Origin: CAYNVQ01 sp964400735
GTDB taxonomy: Bacteria > Acidobacteriota > Aminicenantia > Aminicenantales > Aminicenantaceae
NCBI GenBank assembly: GCA_964400735.1
Contig: CAYNVQ010000014.1
Location: 11,404 to 75,403 of the forward strand
Length of the DNA stretch: 64,000 nucleotides
Reading direction: 5' to 3'
Within the stretch, counting starts at the first letter, position 1. Each line of letters opens with the position of its first letter. Positions 9,700 to 18,450 of this stretch are shown in pieces. Both the position numbers and the translations under genes were made by a program. Under the pieces are notes generated by a model. That model ran no database searches. It was not told the DNA's origin and saw nothing but the letters and a program-made list of their open reading frames with translations.

Positions 9700-9731
9700 A
9701 TACAACGCCAAATTTGGTCTTTTCGATTCGC

Positions 9732-9952
9732 TTCAATTTTGTGAAGGTAAGGCGCAAGGCAGGAAGACACCATGGGAGTGGGATTGGGATTAACAAAGCA
9801 CGAGTCTCATAGGTATAAGTTTTGTTGCGCAGTTCCGCAGCCGCCGAGAAAAACGGAGAGGAATGGCGCTAAAAATCCGAACTGGAGCGGAGGACATGCC
9901 TGGTGGGTTAAAGCACATTGAAACTGGCACCCACACAAAATGGAAGAGAACC
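9732..9952 (+). repeat. Degenerate copy of the 575-bp inverted-end element
   Basis: The stretch from TTCAATTTTGTG to GGAAGAGAACC matches the outer parts of the element at 39621-40195. Shared blocks include GGAGTGGGATTGGGATTAAC, GTTCCGCAGCCGC, AATCCGAACTGGAGCGGAGG and the right end (9929-9952, identical over 24 bases). It lacks both the nested REP palindrome and the GC-rich hairpins of the long copy. Its left end is eroded. It lies between convergent S10 and NhaC genes. Confidence 0.8.
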
Positions 9953-9977
9953 TTCCTTTTTTCTCAGAAAGAACGGT

Positions 9978-11384
9978 TTAGGGCTCGGCCTTTGCATCGG
10001 AGAAGCGGCCGTAGCCGAAGACAAGCGCCACGAAGAGCACGAGCAGGACAGCCCAGCTGAAAAAATTATGGAGGCCGGTCTGGAGCGGGCTTACAGGAGA
10101 CATCCCGTAAGGCGCGCCTGAGGCGGTCGTACTGGCCATCAATATGACAGGAATGAAATAGGGAAGAATGAAGGGATAGATGGAAACGCTGAGGCTAAGA
10201 AGGTTGGCCCGCCGGTAGCGGTGAATGCCTTTTTTCTCGCCTATCAACCGGGAGAACTCGCCGACAGTCAGGATGGCCACTATGCTGTGACAGGTCAGGA
10301 GCACGGCTGCACTAACCGAACCTGTTATCCACGCTTCCGCCGATTTAACAGTCCTGCTTTTTTCTAGAGAAAAATCGACCATTTTCTGGAGAATTCCGCT
10401 GGCGGTCAGAGTGGCGACCAGCCCCATCAGGAGAATGGTGAAAAAACTGATCCCCACAGCGCGTTCGATGCCCTCTATGATGAAGCTGTTCACTTTAAAA
10501 TGGGCGGTATCCAAAGAGAGGATTCTTGCCGGTTGTAGAAGTCCAAGCGTCAATCCCAACACAACACCCAGCAGAAGTCCGGACAAAAGTCCCTCCAGAA
10601 GATGACGTCCCCAAAGGAGAAGAAATATGATCGCCAGTGGGACAAGGATCATGGGCAAGCCCCGGGGACTCCCTTCTGTCTGGAAGACCTCATCGTGAAT
10701 TTCAGTACTCTTTGTCATTGCGATCAAGATGTAGACAAAGAGGACAAGTCCAGCGGCCGGAAGCACATACTTCAGCCGGCTGCGTACGGTGCCGCCGATA
10801 TCCGCTTTTTGGCTCAGGGCGCTGGCGATTGTCGTGTCGGAAATGGGAGCGATGCAGTCCCCGAAGGTGGCTCCCCCGAGGATCGCACCGGCCAGCATGG
10901 CAGAAGGAGCCCCGACCAATACCCCGGCCGGATACAAAATCGGACCACAGATGAGGATAGTGCCGAAGCTCGTCCCTGTAGAGACCGAGACTATACAGCA
11001 GATGATAAAAGCTGCCACAACAAAGGCCGCCGCCTCTAAATGCAAACGACCTGCCACCCATATAAGGGCCTCTACGAACCCTGTGTTCTGCATCAGGATT
11101 CCGATGACAGAGGCCATCATCCAAGCTGATATCATGATCATCACGATGGGTTGGGACATACCTTCGATGACCGTCTCGCAGAACGCCCTCCGGTTGCGGG
11201 CAAGGATAAGTCCAAGGATCAAGGCAAGAATCAGGACCGGCCAGAATCCCCGCTCATCAGGAGCACCGGAAAGGGCGATAACCACGACGCCAGCGACAAA
11301 CACGATAAAGGGGACTACAGCACCCGCAGGGCCTCCGAAATAGCTGATGGACTTGGCAGTCGTTTTCCCATCCAAATCGTTCAT
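9978..11384 (-). CDS. NhaC-type Na+/H+ antiporter family transporter
   Basis: This is a 468-residue integral membrane protein with about eleven or twelve hydrophobic segments. It has the NhaC-family patterns GTSFGTILICGPI, AILGGATFGDCIAPISDTTIASA and a C-terminal half with LTCHSIVAILTVGEF. The GDCIAPISDTT segment is typical of the ion-binding centre of this superfamily. Relatives exchange Na+ for H+, or malate/lactate systems in some bacteria. It is the last gene of a three-gene operon behind DUF885 and an aldo/keto reductase, with an ATGA overlap to the latter. A role in exporting Na+ or importing an amino-acid-like solute is inferred, not shown. Confidence 0.88.
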   Translation of the reverse strand: MNDLDGKTTAKSISYFGGPAGAVVPFIVFVAGVVVIALSGAPDERGFWPVLILALILGLILARNRRAFCETVIEGMSQPIVMIMISAWMMASVIGILMQNTGFVEALIWVAGRLHLEAAAFVVAAFIICCIVSVSTGTSFGTILICGPILYPAGVLVGAPSAMLAGAILGGATFGDCIAPISDTTIASALSQKADIGGTVRSRLKYVLPAAGLVLFVYILIAMTKSTEIHDEVFQTEGSPRGLPMILVPLAIIFLLLWGRHLLEGLLSGLLLGVVLGLTLGLLQPARILSLDTAHFKVNSFIIEGIERAVGISFFTILLMGLVATLTASGILQKMVDFSLEKSRTVKSAEAWITGSVSAAVLLTCHSIVAILTVGEFSRLIGEKKGIHRYRRANLLSLSVSIYPFILPYFIPVILMASTTASGAPYGMSPVSPLQTGLHNFFSWAVLLVLFVALVFGYGRFSDAKAEP

Positions 11385-12445
11385 ATGGGCTTCACTTTAT
11401 TCAGGTTGTACTTCATGATCCTTCCATGGGCCCCTTCCCGATTCCGTTCGAGCCCGTAGACAGGGCCGGAGGGGCCTTTGGCCCTGGATAGAATACTTCC
11501 TATCCTTTGGAGATCCCTGTGATCGAGCCTGAAATTATGGAGCTTCAGAAGACGTGGAAGATATCGGCTGCTTCTAACCCCTACAATCACGCCTCCTACC
11601 GTGGGCTTTTGCAAAACATACCGGATAGCCACATCGGCAATTCCTGCTTCATGGCGTTGGGCTGTCTGCTTAAGGGCGCGGAGGAGTTCCTGATAGAGCT
11701 CGAATCCTCCGAATTCCTCGATAATCAGCCGGTATTTAATGAGAGACCGGTTTTCCAAAGGTTCAGCCGGGGCAGGCCTTCCATAGTACCTCTCGGAGAG
11801 AAAGCCGCCGGCGACTGTTCCGTAACAGAGCAGACAGATTCCATATTCCTGGGCTAAATCGAGAAGCTTCTCCTCCGGTCTGGAGTCCAAAACTGAATAC
11901 TGGACTTGGTTGGAAACCAGGGGAACTCCGGCCTCCAGGATCTCTTTCAGATAGAATGCATCGAAGTTGGTGGTGCCGATCAAGCGGATTTTTCCTGCTT
12001 TTCGTAAATCAGATAGATGAAGGGCCGTATCCACATAGCCTGGGATAGTGAAATCCCACCAGTGGAACTGGACCAAGTCCAAACGCTCGAGCCGGAGTCT
12101 TCTAAGGGAGCGGTCGATGACGGCTTCGGTGTATTTTCTGGACAGGGTGGGAAGGGCATCCAGATCAGGAACATATTTTGTGTGAACCTGGACAGAAGGG
12201 AGTTGGTTGGAAAGAAATCGTCTCCTATGCTTTTCGAGGAATTTCCCGATGAGCTCCTCGACTCCCGTATAGATGTCGGCGCAATCGAAGGTGGTCACAC
12301 CTGCCTCCACGAAGGTCCGCATCATCTCGAATGCCCTCTTTTCATCCACATGTCCATGCCCGCCCGCCAACTGCCAGAGGCCAGCGATCACCCTGGAGAT
12401 GGTGTAACCGGGAGCCAGTTCAAAGCGGGGGACGGCTGAAAACAT
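11381..12445 (-). CDS. Aldo/keto reductase
   Basis: This is a TIM-barrel NAD(P)H-dependent oxidoreductase. The catalytic tetrad is visible as Asp and Tyr in DCADIYTGVEELIG, Lys in VHTKYVPD and His in VQFHWWD. The NADP-binding end of the barrel is GGVIVGVRSSRYL. The 354-residue length is slightly long for the family because of a C-terminal tail. The start directly follows the DUF885 stop with no gap, and its stop overlaps the NhaC start. The substrate cannot be told from sequence. Confidence 0.9.
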   Translation of the reverse strand: MFSAVPRFELAPGYTISRVIAGLWQLAGGHGHVDEKRAFEMMRTFVEAGVTTFDCADIYTGVEELIGKFLEKHRRRFLSNQLPSVQVHTKYVPDLDALPTLSRKYTEAVIDRSLRRLRLERLDLVQFHWWDFTIPGYVDTALHLSDLRKAGKIRLIGTTNFDAFYLKEILEAGVPLVSNQVQYSVLDSRPEEKLLDLAQEYGICLLCYGTVAGGFLSERYYGRPAPAEPLENRSLIKYRLIIEEFGGFELYQELLRALKQTAQRHEAGIADVAIRYVLQKPTVGGVIVGVRSSRYLPRLLKLHNFRLDHRDLQRIGSILSRAKGPSGPVYGLERNREGAHGRIMKYNLNKVKPI

Positions 12446-14197
12446 TTATTCTCCGGAGGCTGGTGGTTGTTCAGCGCTTTCTTCGAGCAGAGCAGGGAGG
12501 TACTTCATGGAGACACCTCCGGCCCAGAGTACGGAGTCACAGAATACCTGCAAGTTGAAATCGTCTCCTAGACGAATCTTTTCTTTTTCCAAAAGCTCCG
12601 AGAACATCTTGAAGCCCAGAAAATAGGAGACCAGTTGAAGAGGAGACGCTGTTATCCGGTCCCAGAGATTGAGGGCGAACTGGGGGGCCAGAAGCCCCTC
12701 ATCGACCGCAAAATGATGGATTTTCTCTCTGGTCCAACCCCTGCAGTGGGCTTGTACGCTGGTGTAAGCCCGGGTGGCGTTCTCCAGCCTCTTCCTTAGA
12801 TGAGCCAGCCGGTCCAGCTTATCGAATCCGTTCCACCCTGCATCCAGAGTGATCACCTCGCACAGCGTCGCCCAGCCTTCCGCATAAAGGCCATCTGAAA
12901 AAAGGGATCGTACCAGATGAGGATTGGAGGCCGCAAGCTTGAGCTGCATGTAATGCCCGGGATAGATCTCGTGGGTGATGATCATGGTGTTGAAATGATT
13001 GTTGAACGACCGATAAAACCCTTCTTTCACTTCCTGCGGGGCATCATCCGGGACGGTCGGGAGATAGAACAGGGTTTGGGCAACTGGATTGAACGGGCCT
13101 GCCGGGTAAACGCCCCCGACAGCCGCACCTGCAAAATGAGGTGGAGAAATGGCTGTGGTCAGCGTCCTTGTCGCCGGAAGGGTGGCGATTTTTTTCTCCC
13201 GAACAAAATCTTCTGCCCGGTCGATCAGGCCGATGAAATAGTCAAGAAAATCCTGCTGATTGTCCTCCCGGTCTTTCTCCATATCCTGGATGGCCAGACC
13301 GACAAGCCCGGTAAAATCGGCTGGCATATCCTCTTCTTCGTGGCTTTCCCTGCAATACTCTAAGGCGGCCTCTTCTATCAGACGTCTCACTTCCTGGACT
13401 TCCCGGTAAGCCATTCTTTCGAGATCATCAGGAGTGATATCCGCTCCTGTAAAGATTTTGAGCTTTCGGGCATAATCTCCTTCGCCCATAGAATCGGGGA
13501 GGGAAATGGCGGGCAATATGTTCTCTCGTATGTGGTCGGCAAGGAGACGGATAGAGGAGGATGTTTCCCGGCACCTTTCGAGAGTCGCTTCCGGCAAGAG
13601 TTCCTTCGACCAATCTCGCATAATCCGGGGAAGGTTTTCCTCATAAAATCTGGCCGATGATTCGAGGATGGAGAGGCTCCCTTTTGTGTTGTGGGGCCGG
13701 CCGTTTTTCAGAAGCGTCCGGCCCTGATGGCAAAGGACATTGATTCTGGCCAAACGGCTGTCCACAGCTTTCAACTTGTCAGCCGCCGACAGATCGTCGC
13801 GGGCGAGAATGTGCGTAAGTGCCTGGGAAATCAGCTCCGCATAGAGCAAAGGCGCATTCTCGAAATCCCTGTCTTCCTCCCATCTTTCAAGCTCCCCCAG
13901 AACCTGCCTTTCCAGAAGGTCAAAATCTATCCTCTCCTCCAGCAAGAGAATACTCGGAAAATTTTTCAGCCTGTCCAAAACATTTTGATTATAACCGATC
14001 CAGGAATCGATCTTTTCTAAAGTAAAATCCTCGAAGGCAAAGGCTGATTCCAGATCACCGGCAGAAAACGAAAGGCTGGGATAGAAGGATTTCCACTTCC
14101 CGATATAATCCTGAGTTATCTCGGCCAGATTGCCGGGGGACCGGCTGCAGGAAAACAAAGCCCCGAGTACTAAAAATATGACCAGGCTCTTTTTCAT
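12446..14197 (-). CDS. DUF885-family lipoprotein, putative zinc peptidase
   Basis: The N-terminus is a lipoprotein signal (VIFLVLGALFSC, lipobox cysteine near residue 17). The body belongs to DUF885, a mainly helical M32/M1-like metalloprotein family: the zinc motif THEIYPGHYMQ lies around residue 409, followed by the glutamate-bearing YAEGWATLCE. Most members are untested; the family is thought to act as carboxypeptidases. The size (583 residues) is normal. It heads an operon with an aldo/keto reductase and an NhaC-type transporter, which suggests handling of one imported or exported compound. Confidence 0.88.
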   Translation of the reverse strand: MKKSLVIFLVLGALFSCSRSPGNLAEITQDYIGKWKSFYPSLSFSAGDLESAFAFEDFTLEKIDSWIGYNQNVLDRLKNFPSILLLEERIDFDLLERQVLGELERWEEDRDFENAPLLYAELISQALTHILARDDLSAADKLKAVDSRLARINVLCHQGRTLLKNGRPHNTKGSLSILESSARFYEENLPRIMRDWSKELLPEATLERCRETSSSIRLLADHIRENILPAISLPDSMGEGDYARKLKIFTGADITPDDLERMAYREVQEVRRLIEEAALEYCRESHEEEDMPADFTGLVGLAIQDMEKDREDNQQDFLDYFIGLIDRAEDFVREKKIATLPATRTLTTAISPPHFAGAAVGGVYPAGPFNPVAQTLFYLPTVPDDAPQEVKEGFYRSFNNHFNTMIITHEIYPGHYMQLKLAASNPHLVRSLFSDGLYAEGWATLCEVITLDAGWNGFDKLDRLAHLRKRLENATRAYTSVQAHCRGWTREKIHHFAVDEGLLAPQFALNLWDRITASPLQLVSYFLGFKMFSELLEKEKIRLGDDFNLQVFCDSVLWAGGVSMKYLPALLEESAEQPPASGE

Positions 14198-14396
14198 CTT
14201 CGATCTCTTTTTTTTATCCAGAAGGACAGTATGCCTGATTATAAGATAAAAAACGCAGGGAAAAAAGGGCTCATAACCGTCCGATGCTTTGCCTTGTATC
14301 TATCTTATTGTTAAAATATGGGAAAGCTAATTATTTATGTACGGGATAGTCAACCTGCATAAATAGATTTATCAGCTAGAGAAGGCGATGAAAATG

Positions 14397-14445
14397 CCAA
14401 AAGCCGCCGGGGTTGGCCATAGAGAATGACTAACCGGCTTTTTGA
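14397..14445 (+). terminator. Terminator-like hairpin in a leader
   Basis: AAAAGCC plus GGTT pairs with AACC plus GGCTTTTT across a loop of about 20 bases, with a five-base bulge, and ends in T5. It lies about 20 bases upstream of the acyltransferase-like gene, so it could act as an attenuator. It could equally be chance. Confidence 0.3.
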
Positions 14446-14466
14446 GAAACAGGGAAATGACTTCCT

Positions 14467-15342
14467 GTGAATGATGGAAAAATGTTAACGTTATCCTACC
14501 GTTCTGTGAGAAGGTTTTTAAGGGCTTTCCCTTTTTGCCCGAAACCGAAGGGTATCGGCTATGAAAATATCCCCCAAAAGGATCCGGTCATCTTCGTCTA
14601 TAACCATATCATCCGGCGCACCGAGCCTATGTGGCTGGGGGTCGGGGCTCCGGCAGGACTGCACATCAGATTTTTGGCCGATATCAAAATAGCAGATCCC
14701 AGGTACCTCTCCACTTTGAAAAGAGATCTCAGAAACGCTCTGTTTTCCCAGAAGCTGCAAGAGAGAGCGAACAAACACAGCTGGTCTCGAAGGGGACTGG
14801 AAAAAATCGTCGATCATCTATCCAGGTATGTTATCGACCAGACAAACAGGCTGGATGTGATCATCGCTAATCTCGAGATCCCTTCTTCGCAGGAAGAACA
14901 ATCCAGCAAATTCAAAACCAACAGGAAGGCATTGAGGAGATGTAAGGAATGCATTGAAAACAACATTCCTATTGCGATCGCACCCAGCGGCGGAAAGACT
15001 CACGAATCATTCAAAAATCCGATGTTCAGTACGACCATCCCCATGCTGGCCAGCCAGTTCTATAAACAGGGAAAGGTCGTCAAAATCGTGCCGAGCATCG
15101 TGAAGGAAAATCCGATTATCGGGCAAAAAACATACTGGTATTATGTTGCTGACAGATTCTTACCGTATAGAATATTCAGAAATCTCATGAATTTTTTAAA
15201 GATCAAATCCTACGTCAGACCACGTCTGACTGTAGAATTTTTGCCCCCTCTGACGTTCAAAAAATCCCATCCGACCAAAGATGAAAAAATCGATTTTGTC
15301 AAGAAACTCCTACAGTTGATTTTCGACAACATGAAAACCTAA
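14467..15342 (+). CDS. PlsC-like glycerolipid acyltransferase family protein
   Basis: The 291-residue protein shows an acyltransferase-like layout: PVIFVYNHIIRRTEPMWLG resembles the NHxxxxD/E block I, and a later IAIAPSGGKTHE resembles the PEGxR block III. The typical order and spacing are kept, but both motifs deviate from the consensus (E in place of D, and SGGK in place of EGTR). It has no signal peptide and few hydrophobic segments. The best reading is transfer of an acyl chain to a lipid precursor at the inner membrane. The GTG at 14467 gives this length; an ATG at 14482 is an alternative start. It is a single gene. Confidence 0.6.
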   Translation: MNDGKMLTLSYRSVRRFLRAFPFCPKPKGIGYENIPQKDPVIFVYNHIIRRTEPMWLGVGAPAGLHIRFLADIKIADPRYLSTLKRDLRNALFSQKLQERANKHSWSRRGLEKIVDHLSRYVIDQTNRLDVIIANLEIPSSQEEQSSKFKTNRKALRRCKECIENNIPIAIAPSGGKTHESFKNPMFSTTIPMLASQFYKQGKVVKIVPSIVKENPIIGQKTYWYYVADRFLPYRIFRNLMNFLKIKSYVRPRLTVEFLPPLTFKKSHPTKDEKIDFVKKLLQLIFDNMKT

Positions 15343-15559
15343 AAAAAACAAGGCGCCTCTTTCCCCTTTTATCAGAAACGAGATCCCCTGATATTTTTAT
15401 CCGTTTGCGTCTTCCCTCGAAAGATCCTCGATCCGTGCCATGCCGCGGATACGCCCGCTGTTTCTTGACCTAAGTCGATCCACCCGAAATATGATGGTAC
15501 CGAAAAATAATCTTCGCGGAAGCAAAAAGTATTCGAAAGGACACATGGACCGAGCTTGT

Positions 15560-16969
15560 TCAGATATGCTCGATTTCAGTGTACCCGGATATTTCGGAAT
15601 TGGCTGTGCAGAGGTTATCGACCGAAAGTTTATGGACATCATCATTTCCGGTGAGGCGGGCAAAATCCTTAAGTTCTTCGGTGGTCACTCTTAGAAAATT
15701 TTCGAGCCCTTTGGCCGATTCGCCGATATTCAATCTGGCACGCAATTCTGGATCTTGAGTGGTGATCCCCATGGGACACTTGCCGGTGTGGCATATTCGG
15801 TACTGCTGACACCCGATGGCCATTAATGCCGCTGTTCCGATAGCGACAGCATCCGCCCCCAATGCAAGGGCTTTGGCAAAATCAGCCGATATCCTCAAAC
15901 CGCCAGTGATCACAAGGGAAACATCTTCAGCCCCTGTGGCCTGAAGAAACTTTCGTGCACGGCAGAGGGCGAACATGGAAGGAACCGATGTGGCGGCTTT
16001 GACGAATTTGGGCGAAGCTCCTGTGGCACCGGCTCGGCCGTCGAGAGTCACAAAATCTGGCCGGGCATACAAAGTCAGCTCTAAGTCTTCTTCGATATGT
16101 CCTGCCGCCAATTTAACACCGATGGGTTTCCCGCCCGATATCTCCCGAAGCCAATCCACCTTTTTTTTCAGGTCATCCTTGCTTTTGATATCCTTGAAAT
16201 GGGCTGGACTGATAATATCCTCTCCTTCTCTGAATCCCCTGATCTCCGCAATCTCCTTGGTCACTTTATTTCCGGGCAAATGTCCTCCCATCCCGGGCTT
16301 TGCCGACTGGCCGATTTTGATCTCAACGGCATCCACTCTCTTCAAATTTTCCTCTGTAACGCTGTAGGCATTCGGGACATACTCGAAGATGTATTTGTAG
16401 GCATTCTTCAGAGATTCAGCAAGAATCCCACCTTCTCCCGAGCACATGGCTGTCTTCACCGCCGCACTTCCCCTAGCCAAGGCTAGTTTTGCCTCCTTCG
16501 AAAGGGCACCGAATGACATGTGCGTGACATAAACAGGAGTTTCGATAACCAGCGGGAATTTCGCCTTGGGGCCGATGATGGTCTTTGTACTGACAGCCTC
16601 CTCCCGATTGAGCGGCAACCTGGCCAGCTGAGCTCCCCTGATGAGAATATCATCCCAAGAAAGAGTGGGTTTTTTCGTCCTCATCGGCTCGATGACCGAT
16701 TCTCCTGTTCTGGCTATATCATGAATGTCCGTCATGTGGGTTTCAAGTTCATCCGAAAGCCTTCTGTATTCATCGGGAGACCCGGATGTATCCTTGGATT
16801 TCTCCCTGGATACATCCAGGCCCGAAATTTCTCTATCGACTATCTGCCAAGCGGACTTTCCGGATTCACAGACATGGCAGCTCCACTTCTCTGCAAGCTC
16901 GTTCCATTTTTTTCCTTCTTTTTCTTCGTCGAAAAGGGTATCGCAGACGGAACACTTGTAGACAGCCAT
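15560..16969 (-). CDS. Glutamate-synthase-like flavoprotein with N-terminal rubredoxin-like domain
   Basis: I start at the ATG at 16969, preceded by GAGAGG, which gives 469 residues. Residues 1-45 hold two CxxC pairs (KCSVC and SCHVC), a rubredoxin-like iron site. The rest is the FMN-binding GltB central domain (GAGHI-type strands, VTLDGRAGATGASP, FAKALALGADAVAIGTAALMAIGC), followed by the Cys cluster CQQYRICHTGKCP expected to bind a 3Fe-4S centre. It lacks the amidotransferase domain of full glutamate synthase, so glutamate formation is uncertain. It directly follows rubrerythrin with a 10-base gap, and I suggest it passes electrons to that peroxidase system. Confidence 0.85.
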   Translation of the reverse strand: MAVYKCSVCDTLFDEEKEGKKWNELAEKWSCHVCESGKSAWQIVDREISGLDVSREKSKDTSGSPDEYRRLSDELETHMTDIHDIARTGESVIEPMRTKKPTLSWDDILIRGAQLARLPLNREEAVSTKTIIGPKAKFPLVIETPVYVTHMSFGALSKEAKLALARGSAAVKTAMCSGEGGILAESLKNAYKYIFEYVPNAYSVTEENLKRVDAVEIKIGQSAKPGMGGHLPGNKVTKEIAEIRGFREGEDIISPAHFKDIKSKDDLKKKVDWLREISGGKPIGVKLAAGHIEEDLELTLYARPDFVTLDGRAGATGASPKFVKAATSVPSMFALCRARKFLQATGAEDVSLVITGGLRISADFAKALALGADAVAIGTAALMAIGCQQYRICHTGKCPMGITTQDPELRARLNIGESAKGLENFLRVTTEELKDFARLTGNDDVHKLSVDNLCTANSEISGYTEIEHI

Positions 16970-16979
16970 CGTATCCTCT

Positions 16980-17501
16980 CTAGAAGTCCATATTGGCGGG
17001 TTCGTAGAATTCCCGGGGATTCTTGCAGGATGGGCACTTTGGCGGAGGCTCGGTTCCCTCGACCGTATAACCGCACACACTGCATTTCCATTTGATGGGC
17101 TGTTCTCTCTTGAAGACCGTTCCGTTCTGGACCATCTCGAGAAGCTTGTTGTACCGTTCTCTGTGATTGGCCTCTATTTTCCCGATCTGCATAAAAAGAA
17201 CGGCCGCCTCTTTGTTTCCCTCCTCTTCCGCTTCCTTGGCAAACTGGGGGTACATTTCGACCGTTTCATAATTCTCGCCGCTGATGGCAGCCTTCAGATT
17301 TCCCTCTGTCGTACCGACGCCACCCAGAAGCTTGAAGTGGTCCTTGGCATGCTCCTTTTCATTGAAGGCCGTTTCCTCGAAGATTTTGGCAATGTAGTGG
17401 TAGCCTTCCTCTCTCGCTTTTTCGGCAAAGTAGGTGTACTTGTTTCTTGCCTGGGACTCCCCTGCAAAGGCAGCCTTGATGTTTTCTTCTGTCTTACTCA
17501 T
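16980..17501 (-). CDS. rbr: Rubrerythrin
   Basis: This is a 173-residue two-domain protein. The N-terminal four-helix bundle carries the di-iron ligands in GESQARNKYTYFAEKA, NEKEHA, GENYETVEMYP and IEANHRERY. The C-terminal rubredoxin domain has KCSVCGY and KCPSCKNP. Rubrerythrins reduce hydrogen peroxide in the cytoplasm of anaerobes and microaerophiles. AAGGAG lies nine bases before the start. It sits between a PerR-type regulator upstream and a rubredoxin-tagged flavoprotein downstream, all on the minus strand. The 167-base gap to perR holds a hairpin-rich repeat. Confidence 0.95.
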   Translation of the reverse strand: MSKTEENIKAAFAGESQARNKYTYFAEKAREEGYHYIAKIFEETAFNEKEHAKDHFKLLGGVGTTEGNLKAAISGENYETVEMYPQFAKEAEEEGNKEAAVLFMQIGKIEANHRERYNKLLEMVQNGTVFKREQPIKWKCSVCGYTVEGTEPPPKCPSCKNPREFYEPANMDF

Positions 17502-17519
17502 CTTTCTCTCCTTATATAA

Positions 17520-17638
17520 CCTGAATTATTAATAGAAAATGCCTAGAGCATTTTCTATTGCAGCCATACCAGGAATTCATCCTGATACTGCTGCAAATTG
17601 TTTAGAAAAAACTTTCATCCTTTTTATCGGCATTTTTT
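17520..17638. repeat. Dispersed MITE-like element, copy 1
   Basis: It begins CCTGAATTATTAATAGAAAA and ends GGCATTTTTT. It shares ends and an internal CAGGAATTCATCCTG palindrome with the copy at 29267-29396. A perfect 12-base hairpin (AATAGAAAATGC, loop CTAGA) lies at 17531-17559, between perR and rbr. It carries no gene. Confidence 0.7.
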
Positions 17639-17668
17639 GCCCTTCGGATAATTAATTTTTTAACTGTT

Positions 17669-18139
17669 TCATGATGATAACAAAATATTCTGTCCATTCC
17701 TTTTTTCACGACAATCCCTGCATAATCCTGTCACCACAACCCTCTTGGCAAACACCGCGCATTCATTGCGAAGGTGTTCCGGCACTTTCAAGCGATCAAA
17801 TTCCTCATGGTCAAAATCGATGATTTTTCCGCAGTCCACACAGTTAAAATGATGATGACTGTCTAAAATTGCATCGAAACGTCTGGAAGCGCCTTTGGTT
17901 TGCACCACTTCGACAAGCCCGATTTCCGCCAAAGTCAAAAGGGTCCTGTTGACCGTGTCGAAAGAAATATTCGGAAAATCTTCTTGGATGGAGTGGAACA
18001 TCTGCTCGGCCGTGGGGTGGTCTTTGGATTGAATGAGCTTTTTGTAGACCGCACACCGTTGAGGTGTAATTTTAAGGCCAAATTTTTTGCAGTGATCGAC
18101 AAAATGTTCCATACACTCACTCAGATTTTCAATTTGCAT
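17669..18139 (-). CDS. perR: Fur-family regulator, PerR type
   Basis: The winged-helix part includes GLKITPQRCAVYKKL and FDTVNRTLLTLAEIGLVEV, and the dimer domain has the HHHFNCVDCGKIIDF metal segment and a second CRDC pair near the C-terminus, so a structural zinc site is expected. The gene stands upstream of rubrerythrin, which supports a peroxide sensor (PerR) over iron-type Fur. The ATG at 18139 has no ribosome site and coincides with the expected transcript start. Met10 at 18112 is a real alternative start. A 13-base AT palindrome in its promoter fits a PerR box. Confidence 0.88.
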   Translation of the reverse strand: MQIENLSECMEHFVDHCKKFGLKITPQRCAVYKKLIQSKDHPTAEQMFHSIQEDFPNISFDTVNRTLLTLAEIGLVEVVQTKGASRRFDAILDSHHHFNCVDCGKIIDFDHEEFDRLKVPEHLRNECAVFAKRVVVTGLCRDCREKRNGQNILLSS

Positions 18140-18145
18140 AAAATT

Positions 18146-18174
18146 ATTAAATAATAATTATTCTTATTTGTCAA
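18146..18174 (-). promoter_or_regulatory. perR promoter with PerR/Fur box
   Basis: On the minus strand TTGACA (18169-18174) and TTTAAT (18146-18151) are 17 bases apart. The perfect dyad AATAAT-A-ATTATT at 18150-18162 lies in the spacer and touches the -10. It matches the 6-1-6 AT-rich form of PerR boxes. Confidence 0.65.
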
Positions 18175-18401
18175 GACTTTTGTTAAAAATTTTTTTCGGT
18201 TCACAAGGTCTTCGAGATGAGAAGCTAGGCTTCTTCTCCAAGCAGATGATGGAAGGCGTATCAAATCCAGCTGGCAAGAAATCACTTCCTCCTGCTTCGG
18301 TTATTCGATCAAGGCTATGGAAATATCTCCTTCATCACAGAAACATCTTCATTTCCGTGACGGATCCATATGAAGATAGCCAGCTATTATCACAGAATAA
18401 A

Positions 18402-18447
18402 TTGACATTATCGTTTTTATCATGATAGGTTTGGCATGTACGGAGGG
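18402..18447 (+). promoter_or_regulatory. Putative promoter and ribosome site of the exported-enzyme operon
   Basis: TTGACA lies at 18402-18407. The -10 is poor (ATAGGT at 17 bases, or TGATAG at 15). GGAGGG at 18442-18447 fixes the ATG at 18451. The rest of the 311-base gap between perR and this gene shows no ORF with a ribosome site and no other clear signal. Confidence 0.45.
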
Positions 18448-18450
18448 AGC

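Noticed and set aside
9863..10121. Short plus-strand frames in the repeat at 9.9 kb
   Set aside because: They begin inside the non-coding element and run antisense into the NhaC gene; the related element has no matching frame.
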